Source of the DNA: Flavobacterium ginsenosidimutans | GTDB taxonomy: Bacteria > Bacteroidota > Bacteroidia > Flavobacteriales > Flavobacteriaceae | Reading direction: 5' to 3' | Assembly (NCBI RefSeq): GCF_003254625.1 | Contig: NZ_QJRJ01000081.1 | Coordinates: forward strand, 372,001-436,000 | Length of the DNA stretch: 64,000 nt | Position numbers and translations under genes: made by a program | In this document: positions 9,038 through 17,182 of the stretch, one piece after another | Numbering within the stretch: position 1 is the first letter of the stretch | Layout of the letters: each line of letters opens with the position of its first letter | The notes under the pieces: generated by a model | Told to the model about the DNA's origin: nothing | The model's database searches: none | What the model saw: the letters and a program-made list of their open reading frames with translations, nothing else

Positions 9038-11350
9038 ATGAAAAAAATACTATTTCTATTAACCGTAATCACTTCAATTTTTTCGGCTAACGCGCAGAAA
9101 GTTTACACGGAAAGTGATATTCATATCATTCCAAAACCGAGTCAGACTCTTATTAAAACAGGTGTTTTTGAATTTACAAAAGATACAAAGTTTGTAGTAA
9201 ATGGTGATTTCCAAAAAGATGCAGCAAATGCTTTGGCTTCTAAATTTGAAGTTGCTGCAGGATGGAAACCAGAAACGACAACAAAAGCTCCAATAAGCAA
9301 TTTTGTTCAGTTTAAAGTAGATCCGAACTTAAAAAATGAAGCTTACGTTTTAGATGTTAATCCGACAAGTATTGTTATTTCTGCAAAAGGAAATGTTGGT
9401 TTTTTATATGGTTTAGAAAGTGTTAGACAATTGCTTCCTGAAGCAATCGAAAGTAAATATGCGATCACTTCTGCAAAATGGCAGATTCCAAGTTTAACAA
9501 TTACAGACGAACCACGTTTCAAATGGAGGGGTTTAATGTTGGATTTATCTCGTCATTTTTTTGATAAAAATTATATTCTGGCTACAATTGATCGTTTGGC
9601 AATGCACAAAATGAACGTTTTGCATTTACATTTAGTTGACGATCAAGGTTGGAGAATTGAGATTAAAAGATATCCAAAATTAACCGAAGTTGGTGCTTGG
9701 AGAGTTGATCAGGAGAATACAAGCTGGAATGCTAGATTAACAACAAATCCTGATGAAAAAGGAACTTACGGTGGATTCTTTACACAAGATGAATTAAGAG
9801 AAATCGTAAAATATGCATCTTCAAAAGGAATCGAAATTATTCCTGAAATTGAAATGCCAGCACACGTAAGCAGTGCAATTGCTGCTTATCCAGAATTGGC
9901 TTGTTTCAATCAGAGAATTGGTGTTCCGTCAGGCGGAGTTTGGCCTTTGACTGATATTTATTGTGCAGGAAAAGAATCGACTTTTGAATTTTTGCAAAAT
10001 GTAATTGATGAAGTAATCACGATTTTCCCTTCAAAATACATTCATATTGGTGGTGATGAAGCGACTAAAACGAATTGGGCAAAATGTCCAAACTGCCAAA
10101 AAAGAATTAAAGATGAGCATTTAAAAAGTGTTGACGAATTACAAAGCTATTTTGTAAAACGTATGGAAAAATACATCAACTCAAAAGGTAAAAAAGTTAT
10201 CGGTTGGGATGAAATTTTAGAAGGAGGTTTAGCTCCAGATGCGACTGTAATGAGTTGGAGAGGAATGAAAGGCGGAATTGAAGCAGCTGATCAAGGTCAT
10301 GATGTTATTATGACTCCAGAATCTCCTTGTTATTTCAACTTTTACCAAGGCCCTCAAAACGAAGAACCTTTAGCTTTTGATGCTTATAATCCGTTAAACG
10401 AAGTGTACAAATTTGATCCTGTAGTTTCAACAATGACGTCTCAGGAAGCAGCACACGTTTTAGGTGGACAAGCGAATTTATGGACAGAACATTTAGCATT
10501 GCCAAAAGATTCTGAGTATATGATTTTCCCAAGATTGGCAGCATTATCAGAAACTTTATGGAGTCCGAAAGAGAAACGCAATTGGAATGATTTTACTGCA
10601 AGATTGTTTTCATTATTCAAACGTTACGATTATTTAGGAATCAATTATGCCAAAAGTGCTTATTTGGTAACTGCTTCTTCAACAGCAGATTTGCCTAATA
10701 AACAAATTAAAGTTGAATTGAAAAATGAGTTTCCTAATCCAGACATTCGTTATGCTTTAGGAGATAAAAGTATCGATCATCACGCTATAAAATATACGGC
10801 TCCAATTGAGATTAAGGAAACAACAGTTTTAAAAGCTTCTTTATTTCAAAATGATAAACCAGTAGGAAAAACATACACAGATACAATTGTTTTCCATAAA
10901 GCATTTGCACAAAAAGTGAAGTACTTAACACCTTATAATCAGAATTATAAAGGAGATGCAAATACAATGGTGAACACTATCAGAGGAAGTAAAAATTTCC
11001 ACGACGGACAATGGCAAGCTTGGCTAGTTAATGATATGGAATTGGTAATTGATCTTGAAAAAATAGAAAGCATTGAACAAGTTACAGTTGGAGCTTTAGA
11101 AAGCCAAGGTGCAGGAGTTAATTTCCCAATTCAAGTGAAAGTGTTGATTTCTACAGACGGAATTAAATATACGCAAGTTGGAAAAATAACACGCCCGTAT
11201 GCAGTAAATGCAGTTCCAGAATTGAAAGATTTCAAAATCAATTTCCAAAAACAAAATGCGCGTTTCGTAAAAGTAATTGGAGGCAACTTAAAGAAAAGTC
11301 CAAAAGGAGAAAGCTCTTGGTTGTTTGTAGATGAAATTTTGGTGAATTAA
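9038..11350 (+). CDS. GH20 beta-N-acetylhexosaminidase
   Basis: Exo-beta-N-acetylhexosaminidase (770 aa) using substrate-assisted catalysis. A Sec signal (MKKILFLLTVITSIFSANA) is followed by a GH20b domain (about 25-155), the GH20 TIM barrel (about 160-510) with the Asp340-Glu341 pair in HIGGDEATKTNW, a chitobiase-type C-terminal segment (about 550-620) and a discoidin-like F5/8 domain (about 640-770). It would remove beta-GlcNAc from N-glycan antennae and perhaps split the chitobiose core. It has its own upstream gap filled with repeats, so it may start a new transcript. Confidence 0.94.
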   Translation: MKKILFLLTVITSIFSANAQKVYTESDIHIIPKPSQTLIKTGVFEFTKDTKFVVNGDFQKDAANALASKFEVAAGWKPETTTKAPISNFVQFKVDPNLKNEAYVLDVNPTSIVISAKGNVGFLYGLESVRQLLPEAIESKYAITSAKWQIPSLTITDEPRFKWRGLMLDLSRHFFDKNYILATIDRLAMHKMNVLHLHLVDDQGWRIEIKRYPKLTEVGAWRVDQENTSWNARLTTNPDEKGTYGGFFTQDELREIVKYASSKGIEIIPEIEMPAHVSSAIAAYPELACFNQRIGVPSGGVWPLTDIYCAGKESTFEFLQNVIDEVITIFPSKYIHIGGDEATKTNWAKCPNCQKRIKDEHLKSVDELQSYFVKRMEKYINSKGKKVIGWDEILEGGLAPDATVMSWRGMKGGIEAADQGHDVIMTPESPCYFNFYQGPQNEEPLAFDAYNPLNEVYKFDPVVSTMTSQEAAHVLGGQANLWTEHLALPKDSEYMIFPRLAALSETLWSPKEKRNWNDFTARLFSLFKRYDYLGINYAKSAYLVTASSTADLPNKQIKVELKNEFPNPDIRYALGDKSIDHHAIKYTAPIEIKETTVLKASLFQNDKPVGKTYTDTIVFHKAFAQKVKYLTPYNQNYKGDANTMVNTIRGSKNFHDGQWQAWLVNDMELVIDLEKIESIEQVTVGALESQGAGVNFPIQVKVLISTDGIKYTQVGKITRPYAVNAVPELKDFKINFQKQNARFVKVIGGNLKKSPKGESSWLFVDEILVN

Positions 11351-11358
11351 ATATTTTT

Positions 11359-11440
11359 AAACACATAGAAACATAGAGTTTTTTCTTTTGAAACTTGGTA
11401 AAAGAGTTTAGAAAGAAACTAGTTTCTAACACATAGTTTA
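11359..11440. repeat. ACACATAGAAACATAG repeat (family C), partial copy
   Basis: AAACACATAGAAACATAG at 11359-11376 matches the left arm of the inverted repeats at 28480, 30011 and 44301. A short same-orientation piece (TAACACATAGTTT) follows near 11427. No clear right arm is present. Confidence 0.6.
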
Positions 11441-11460
11441 ACGTGAAATGCTTGTGACAG

Positions 11461-11489
11461 CTTTGTCAAAGTTTCAAACTTTGACAAAG
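11461..11489. repeat. Intergenic palindrome, family A copy 3
   Basis: Arms CTTTGTCAAAGTTT and AAACTTTGACAAAG, 14 bp each, are perfect reverse complements around a single C. It lies 33 bases before the GH35 gene. Confidence 0.85.
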
Positions 11490-11521
11490 TTTAAAGTCAT
11501 AAATGTATAATCTGAAAAAAA

Positions 11522-13375
11522 ATGAATAAGATATTATTTAAGCTCGGAGTATTATTGATTTGCTTGATGCCGTTTTTTACTATGGCACAAAGCAAAGGAT
11601 TTTCTATATCTAATGGAGAATTTCAAAAAGATGGGAAAGTCATAAAAATACATTCAGGAGAAATGCACTATGAGCGTATTCCTAAAGAGTATTGGAGACA
11701 TAGGCTACAAATGATTAAAGCTATGGGATTGAATACCGTAGCAACCTATGTATTTTGGAATTATCACGAAATTGAACCAGGTGTATGGGATTTTAAAACA
11801 GGAAATAGAGATTTGGCAGAGTTTTTACGTATTGCTAAAAGTGAAGGATTGTATGTGATTCTTAGACCAGGTCCGTATGCCTGTGGTGAATGGGAATTTG
11901 GAGGATATCCTTGGTGGTTGCAAAATAATCCAGATTTAGTAATTCGTACCAATAACAAAGCATTTTTAGAAGCTTGCAAAACGTATCTGGAACAATTGTA
12001 TGCAGTGGTAAAAGGAAATTTTGCTAACCAGGGAGGGCCAATTATTATGGTTCAGGCTGAAAATGAATTTGGTTCTTATGTTTCTCAAAGAACCGACATT
12101 AGTGCTGAGGATCATAAAGCATACAAAACTGCAATTTACAATATGCTTAAAGAAACTGGGTTTCCAGAGCCTTTTTTTACTTCTGACGGTACTTGGTTGT
12201 TTGAAGGTGGTATGGTTGAAGGCGCGTTGCCAACTGCAAATGGGGAATCAAATATAGAAAATTTAAAAAAACAAGTTGATAAATACCATAAAGGACAAGG
12301 GCCTTATATGGTCGCAGAGTTTTATTCTGGATGGTTAGATCATTGGGCAGAACCATTTATTAAAATTGGATCTGAGGAGATTGCAAGTCAAACTAAAAAG
12401 TACCTTGATGCAGGCGTTTCTTTTAATTATTATATGGTGCACGGTGGTACTAATTTTGGATTTACCTCTGGAGCAAATTATAATGAAGAAAGTGATATTC
12501 AGCCGGACATTACAAGCTATGATTATGATGCTCCTATTAGCGAAGCAGGTTGGGCAACACCAAAATTCATGGCTATTCGTGAAGTAATGCAAAAGTATTC
12601 TAAAACAAAATTAGCTTCGATTCCAGAGAAAATACCAGTTACAAAATATCCTAATCAGCCTGTCAAATCAAGTATGGATGTTTTAAGTTGGATCAAAAAA
12701 GAAAAAGCGGTTGTAAATGACCAGCCATTAACATTTGAAAAGTTAGGTCAGGGAAATGGATATGTTTTGTATCGAAAAAGATTTACTCAGCCAATTTCTT
12801 CTGGCAAATTGAAAATCGAGGGATTGAGAGACTTTGCTACCGTTTATGTAAACGGAGTTAAGGTGGGTGAATTGAATAGAGTTTTCAAAAATTACGAGTT
12901 GACAATTTCTATTCCTTTTAACGGTATTTTAGAAATTCTAGTTGAAAATATGGGACGTATTAATTACGGAGCCGAAATTGTACATAATACTAAAGGAATT
13001 ATTTCTCCAGTATTCATTAATGAATATGAAATTAGTGGTGGATGGGAAATGTATAAAATGCCAATGAATGAAGTGCCAGTTATTAAAAATGAAACGATAA
13101 AACCAGGTCGACCAGTTTTATATGAATCTACAGTTAACATAGATAAACCAGCCGATACTTTTCTTGATATGACAAATTGGGGAAAAGGAATTGTATTTGT
13201 TAACGGACACAATCTTGGTCGCTACTGGAAAGTGGGCCCGCAACAAACGCTTTATGTACCAGGATGTTGGTTGAAAGCGGGCGAGAATAAATTTGTTGTA
13301 TTGGAGCAGCTTAATGAAAACACCCCAAAAGAATTAACTTTTACTGATCAACCGATACTTGATAAACTAAATTAA
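11522..13375 (+). CDS. GH35 beta-galactosidase
   Basis: Retaining exo-beta-galactosidase of family GH35 (617 aa) with a Sec signal ending FFTMAQ. The barrel starts with IHSGEMHYERIPKEYWRHRL; the acid/base is Glu182 in QAENEFGSY and the nucleophile Glu266 in MVAEFYSGW. A C-terminal jelly-roll region contains RDFATVYVNGVKVGELNR and WGKGIVFVNGHNLGRYW, both typical of GH35. It would strip terminal beta-galactose from complex N-glycan antennae, most likely in the periplasm. It is followed by GH29 after 54 bp, so the two may share a transcript. Confidence 0.95.
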   Translation: MNKILFKLGVLLICLMPFFTMAQSKGFSISNGEFQKDGKVIKIHSGEMHYERIPKEYWRHRLQMIKAMGLNTVATYVFWNYHEIEPGVWDFKTGNRDLAEFLRIAKSEGLYVILRPGPYACGEWEFGGYPWWLQNNPDLVIRTNNKAFLEACKTYLEQLYAVVKGNFANQGGPIIMVQAENEFGSYVSQRTDISAEDHKAYKTAIYNMLKETGFPEPFFTSDGTWLFEGGMVEGALPTANGESNIENLKKQVDKYHKGQGPYMVAEFYSGWLDHWAEPFIKIGSEEIASQTKKYLDAGVSFNYYMVHGGTNFGFTSGANYNEESDIQPDITSYDYDAPISEAGWATPKFMAIREVMQKYSKTKLASIPEKIPVTKYPNQPVKSSMDVLSWIKKEKAVVNDQPLTFEKLGQGNGYVLYRKRFTQPISSGKLKIEGLRDFATVYVNGVKVGELNRVFKNYELTISIPFNGILEILVENMGRINYGAEIVHNTKGIISPVFINEYEISGGWEMYKMPMNEVPVIKNETIKPGRPVLYESTVNIDKPADTFLDMTNWGKGIVFVNGHNLGRYWKVGPQQTLYVPGCWLKAGENKFVVLEQLNENTPKELTFTDQPILDKLN

Positions 13376-13429
13376 GATTACCTATTAAACTAAAAAACAA
13401 AGAATAATAAATTATAAATTAGATTAAAG

Positions 13430-14914
13430 ATGAAAAAAGGAATATTCATAATCGCCCTTTTATTTTCAGCTCAGATATTCGCTCAGGCGATTTATGAAGA
13501 TGAAAGATACGTACCAGAAACTGATCCGTTAGTTTTAAAGAACTTAGACGAATGGCAAGGCAAAAAATTTGGTTTGCTAATGCACTGGGGAACTTACAGC
13601 CAGTGGGGTATTGTAGAATCTTGGTCTATTTGTCCAGAAGATTATGGATGGTGTGAACGTAAAAAAGGAAGCAATCCATCTAATTATAATGATTATATTA
13701 AAGATTACGAAGGTTTAAGAAAAACGTTTAATCCTGTAAAATTTGATCCTGAAAAATGGGCTAAAGCGGCTAAATATGCGGGAATGAAATACATGGTTTT
13801 CACTACAAAACACCATGACGGATTCAATATGTATGACACTAAATATTCTGATTACAAGATTACTAGTAAAGATGTTCCTTTTCACACAAATCCTAAAGCA
13901 GATGTTTTAAAAGAAATTTTCAATTCATTTAGAGGTGAAGGTATTTCAACTGGAGCTTATTTCTCTAAACCAGACTGGCATAACGAAAACTACTGGGATC
14001 CATATTTTCCTCCATTCGACAGAAACGTAAACTACGATCCGTCTTTATATCCAGAAAAATGGCAAAAATATGTTGACTTCACTCACAACCAAATCTTAGA
14101 AATTCTTTCTAACTACGGAAAAGTTGATATCTTATGGTTAGATGGAGGATGGGTTAGAAAAAGAGACCAAGTAAACATCAAAGAAAACTATGACGAGAAA
14201 TTTACTGAAAACGAATCTAAAAATGGTTTCATTAAACACAGAGTGGTAGATCAAGATCCTAAAATGGATGAATTGGTAATTAAAGCGCGTCAAAAACAAC
14301 CTGGATTAATTGTAGTAGATAGAGCGGTTCACGGTAAAAACCAAAACTACTTAACTCCAGAAGGACGTGTTCCTGCTAAAACGTTGCCTTATCCTTGGGA
14401 ATCTTGTATTCCAGCTGGCGGTGGATGGTCTTATTCTCCAGGTGCTACTTACATGACTGGAAGACAAGGAATTCATTTGCTGGTTGATATTGTGGCAAAA
14501 GGTGGTAACTTACTGTTAAACATTGCTCCAAGTCCAGAAGGTGAATGGGATAAAGGTGCTTACGATTTATTGCAAGCTTACGGAGATTGGATGAAAGTAA
14601 ACAGCACAGCAATTTACAACACAAAACCAATCGAGCCTTACAAAGAAGAAAACATCTGTTTTACACAAAACAAAGCTGGAAATGTATTTGCATTTTATTT
14701 AGCTAAAGACGGAGAAGATAAAATTCCTGCTGCAGTTACAGTGAAATCTATCAGTCCTAAAAAAGGAACAAAAATCACGATGTTAGGTTCTAAAACTTCT
14801 TTAAAATGGACAAAAGAAGGAAACGGATTTAAAGTAATTATTCCAGAAAGCTTAAGAAAAAATCTTCCTGCGAAAGAAGCTTGGACTTTAAAAATCGACG
14901 CTATAAACAGATAA
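13430..14914 (+). CDS. GH29 alpha-L-fucosidase
   Basis: Retaining alpha-L-fucosidase (494 aa) with a Sec signal ending SAQIFAQ. Family motifs are clear: MHWGTYSQWG, YMVFTTKHHDGFNMYDTKYSDY, and VDILWLDGGW with the nucleophile Asp238. A short beta-sandwich occupies the last about 90 residues. Core alpha-1,6-fucose or antennary fucose on N-glycans is the likely substrate, and core fucose must be removed before glycosylasparaginase can act efficiently. Its stop is only 2 bases before the chosen start of the next GH92 gene, indicating co-translation. Confidence 0.95.
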   Translation: MKKGIFIIALLFSAQIFAQAIYEDERYVPETDPLVLKNLDEWQGKKFGLLMHWGTYSQWGIVESWSICPEDYGWCERKKGSNPSNYNDYIKDYEGLRKTFNPVKFDPEKWAKAAKYAGMKYMVFTTKHHDGFNMYDTKYSDYKITSKDVPFHTNPKADVLKEIFNSFRGEGISTGAYFSKPDWHNENYWDPYFPPFDRNVNYDPSLYPEKWQKYVDFTHNQILEILSNYGKVDILWLDGGWVRKRDQVNIKENYDEKFTENESKNGFIKHRVVDQDPKMDELVIKARQKQPGLIVVDRAVHGKNQNYLTPEGRVPAKTLPYPWESCIPAGGGWSYSPGATYMTGRQGIHLLVDIVAKGGNLLLNIAPSPEGEWDKGAYDLLQAYGDWMKVNSTAIYNTKPIEPYKEENICFTQNKAGNVFAFYLAKDGEDKIPAAVTVKSISPKKGTKITMLGSKTSLKWTKEGNGFKVIIPESLRKNLPAKEAWTLKIDAINR

Positions 14915-14916
14915 GA

Positions 14917-17169
14917 ATGAAGCCTATGCTTTTAAATATTAAAAATAAAATGAAGACAGCATGTATTTTATACATGCTGTTTTTTAGCATAACTATTTTT
15001 GCGCAGGAACCTGCTGATTTTGTTAATCCATTTATTGGTACTTCCAATTATGGTGCGGCTTATCCGGGTCCGATTGCACCGCGCGGAATGGCAAGTATTA
15101 GTCCGTTTAATGTGGCTGGAGTAAAAAATACTCCGATGGAAAAAGACAGCCAGTGGCTTTCGAATCCGTATGTGAATGAAAATAATTTTTTGACAGGTTT
15201 CAGTCAGGTGAATTTGAGCGGAGTTGGCTGTCCAGAATTGGGTGTTATTTTATTGATGCCAACGACTGGAAATGTAGAAATAGATCACTTAAAATATGGT
15301 TCGACTTATTCTAATGAAGTTGCCAAAGCTGGCTATTACAGCGTAAACATCGACAAGTATAAAGTTAAAGGAGAATTCACTGCTTCAAAACGAGTGGGAG
15401 TAAGCAGAATCACTTTCCCGAAAGGGCAATCTAATATTTTATTAAATCTTGGTTTAGGATTAACCAATGAAGAAGGAGCAATGATAAAAGTGGTTTCTTC
15501 TACAGAAATTGAAGGAATGCGATCTGTTGGTTCGTTTTGTTACAATAGTCCAGAAGATGCTTATCCGGTTTATTTTGTGGCTCAATTTTCTAAACCTGCC
15601 GATAAATTTGGAGTTTGGAAAAAAACTGCAAAATACAACGGCGTTGAAGCGCAATGGATGGGCTACAACGGAAAAGCGAGAATAATGGAAAATACCATTA
15701 AAACCGTAGTAGGTGATAGTATTGGAAGTTATTTTACGTATAAATTCGACAAACAAGAAACGGTTGAAGTGAAGATTGGAATTTCGTACGTAAGTATCGA
15801 AAATGCCCGTGAAAACTTAGCAAAAGAAGTGGGTAACAGATCTTTTGATGCAATTTACAAAGAAACCTACAACGAATGGAACGAAGAATTGTCTAAAATT
15901 TTGGTTGAAGGTGGTACAAAAGATGAAAACACGATTTTCTACACAGCTTTGTATCACACTTTAATTCACCCAAATACTTTAAATGATATTAACGGACAAT
16001 ATCCCGTAATCAAAAGAAGTAAAATTGCTAAAACCGATGACACCCGTTATACCGTATTTTCTTTATGGGATACGTACCGAAATGTACATCCATTGATGTC
16101 TTTGGTTTATCCAAAACAGCAATCGGATATGGTAAAAAGTATGTTGGATATGTTTGATGAAAACGGCTGGTTACCCAAATGGGAACTGAATTCGACTGAA
16201 ACTTTTACCATGGTTGGAGACCCTGCAAGTATTGTAATTACAGATACTTATATGAGAGGAATTCGTGATTATGATGTTAATAAAGCCTATTATGCGATGT
16301 TGAAAGGCGCAGATAATATTGAAAATAATCCGCTTCGTCCAGGATTGAAAGATTATATCAAAAAAGGATATTTAACAACTGACAATAAAGGTCCAGTTTC
16401 GACGACTCAGGAATACAATATTTCAGATTATTCTATTTCGCTTATGGCCAACGAATTCGGTGACAAAGACAATGTAAAACGTTTTAAAGAACGTTCATTA
16501 TCCTACAGAAAATTATTTGATAAAAACTTAAATCTGCTTCGTCCAAGAACGGCTGACGGGAAATGGTACGAACCTTTTGATCCTGCGTCTGGAGCTAATT
16601 TTGAAGAAAATGTTGGTTTTATCGAAGGAAATGCGTGGCAATACGCTTTTATGGTTCCTCACGACATTGTTGGTTTAAAGAAATTAATGGGTGGTGATCA
16701 AGCTTTTTCGGCGCAATTACAGAAAACCTTTGATATAAAACAATTTGATATGGCAAATGAACCAGACATTGCTAATCCGTATTTATTCAATTATGTTAAA
16801 GGTGAAGAATATAAAGCTCAGGAAATGGTAAAGAAATTGGTTCACGAATATTTCAAAAATGAACCAAAAGGATTGCCAGGAAATGACGATACTGGAACAA
16901 TGTCAGCTTGGTTAGTATATTCAATGATGGGAATTTACCCAATATCGCCGGGAGATCCAATTTACACCATTACAGCGCCAATGTTTCATAGAGTGACGAT
17001 TAAATTAGATCCAAGATATTATAAAAAAGAAAGCATTGTTATTGAAAGACAAATCAATAACGGTGGAAAAATCAATTCGATTGAGCTAAACGGAAAATCA
17101 ATTAACAGCTTTTTTATTTCGCACGATGATTTTGTGAATGGAACAAAGCTTAAAGTGATTCAAAACTAA
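14917..17169 (+). CDS. GH92 alpha-mannosidase (second paralogue)
   Basis: Second GH92 enzyme, 750 aa from the ATG two bases after the GH29 stop. An alternative ATG at 14950 leaves a cleaner signal peptide (MKTACILYMLFFSITIFAQ). Motifs include DFVNPFIGTSNYGAAYPGP, EGNAWQYAFMVPHD and GNDDTGTMSAW. It lacks a lipobox, so unlike the first GH92 it should be soluble in the periplasm or secreted. The two paralogues are clearly divergent, which suggests different mannose linkages (alpha-1,2, 1,3 or 1,6). GH3 follows after 13 bp. Confidence 0.93.
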   Translation: MKPMLLNIKNKMKTACILYMLFFSITIFAQEPADFVNPFIGTSNYGAAYPGPIAPRGMASISPFNVAGVKNTPMEKDSQWLSNPYVNENNFLTGFSQVNLSGVGCPELGVILLMPTTGNVEIDHLKYGSTYSNEVAKAGYYSVNIDKYKVKGEFTASKRVGVSRITFPKGQSNILLNLGLGLTNEEGAMIKVVSSTEIEGMRSVGSFCYNSPEDAYPVYFVAQFSKPADKFGVWKKTAKYNGVEAQWMGYNGKARIMENTIKTVVGDSIGSYFTYKFDKQETVEVKIGISYVSIENARENLAKEVGNRSFDAIYKETYNEWNEELSKILVEGGTKDENTIFYTALYHTLIHPNTLNDINGQYPVIKRSKIAKTDDTRYTVFSLWDTYRNVHPLMSLVYPKQQSDMVKSMLDMFDENGWLPKWELNSTETFTMVGDPASIVITDTYMRGIRDYDVNKAYYAMLKGADNIENNPLRPGLKDYIKKGYLTTDNKGPVSTTQEYNISDYSISLMANEFGDKDNVKRFKERSLSYRKLFDKNLNLLRPRTADGKWYEPFDPASGANFEENVGFIEGNAWQYAFMVPHDIVGLKKLMGGDQAFSAQLQKTFDIKQFDMANEPDIANPYLFNYVKGEEYKAQEMVKKLVHEYFKNEPKGLPGNDDTGTMSAWLVYSMMGIYPISPGDPIYTITAPMFHRVTIKLDPRYYKKESIVIERQINNGGKINSIELNGKSINSFFISHDDFVNGTKLKVIQN

Positions 17170-17182
17170 ACACAACACAACT

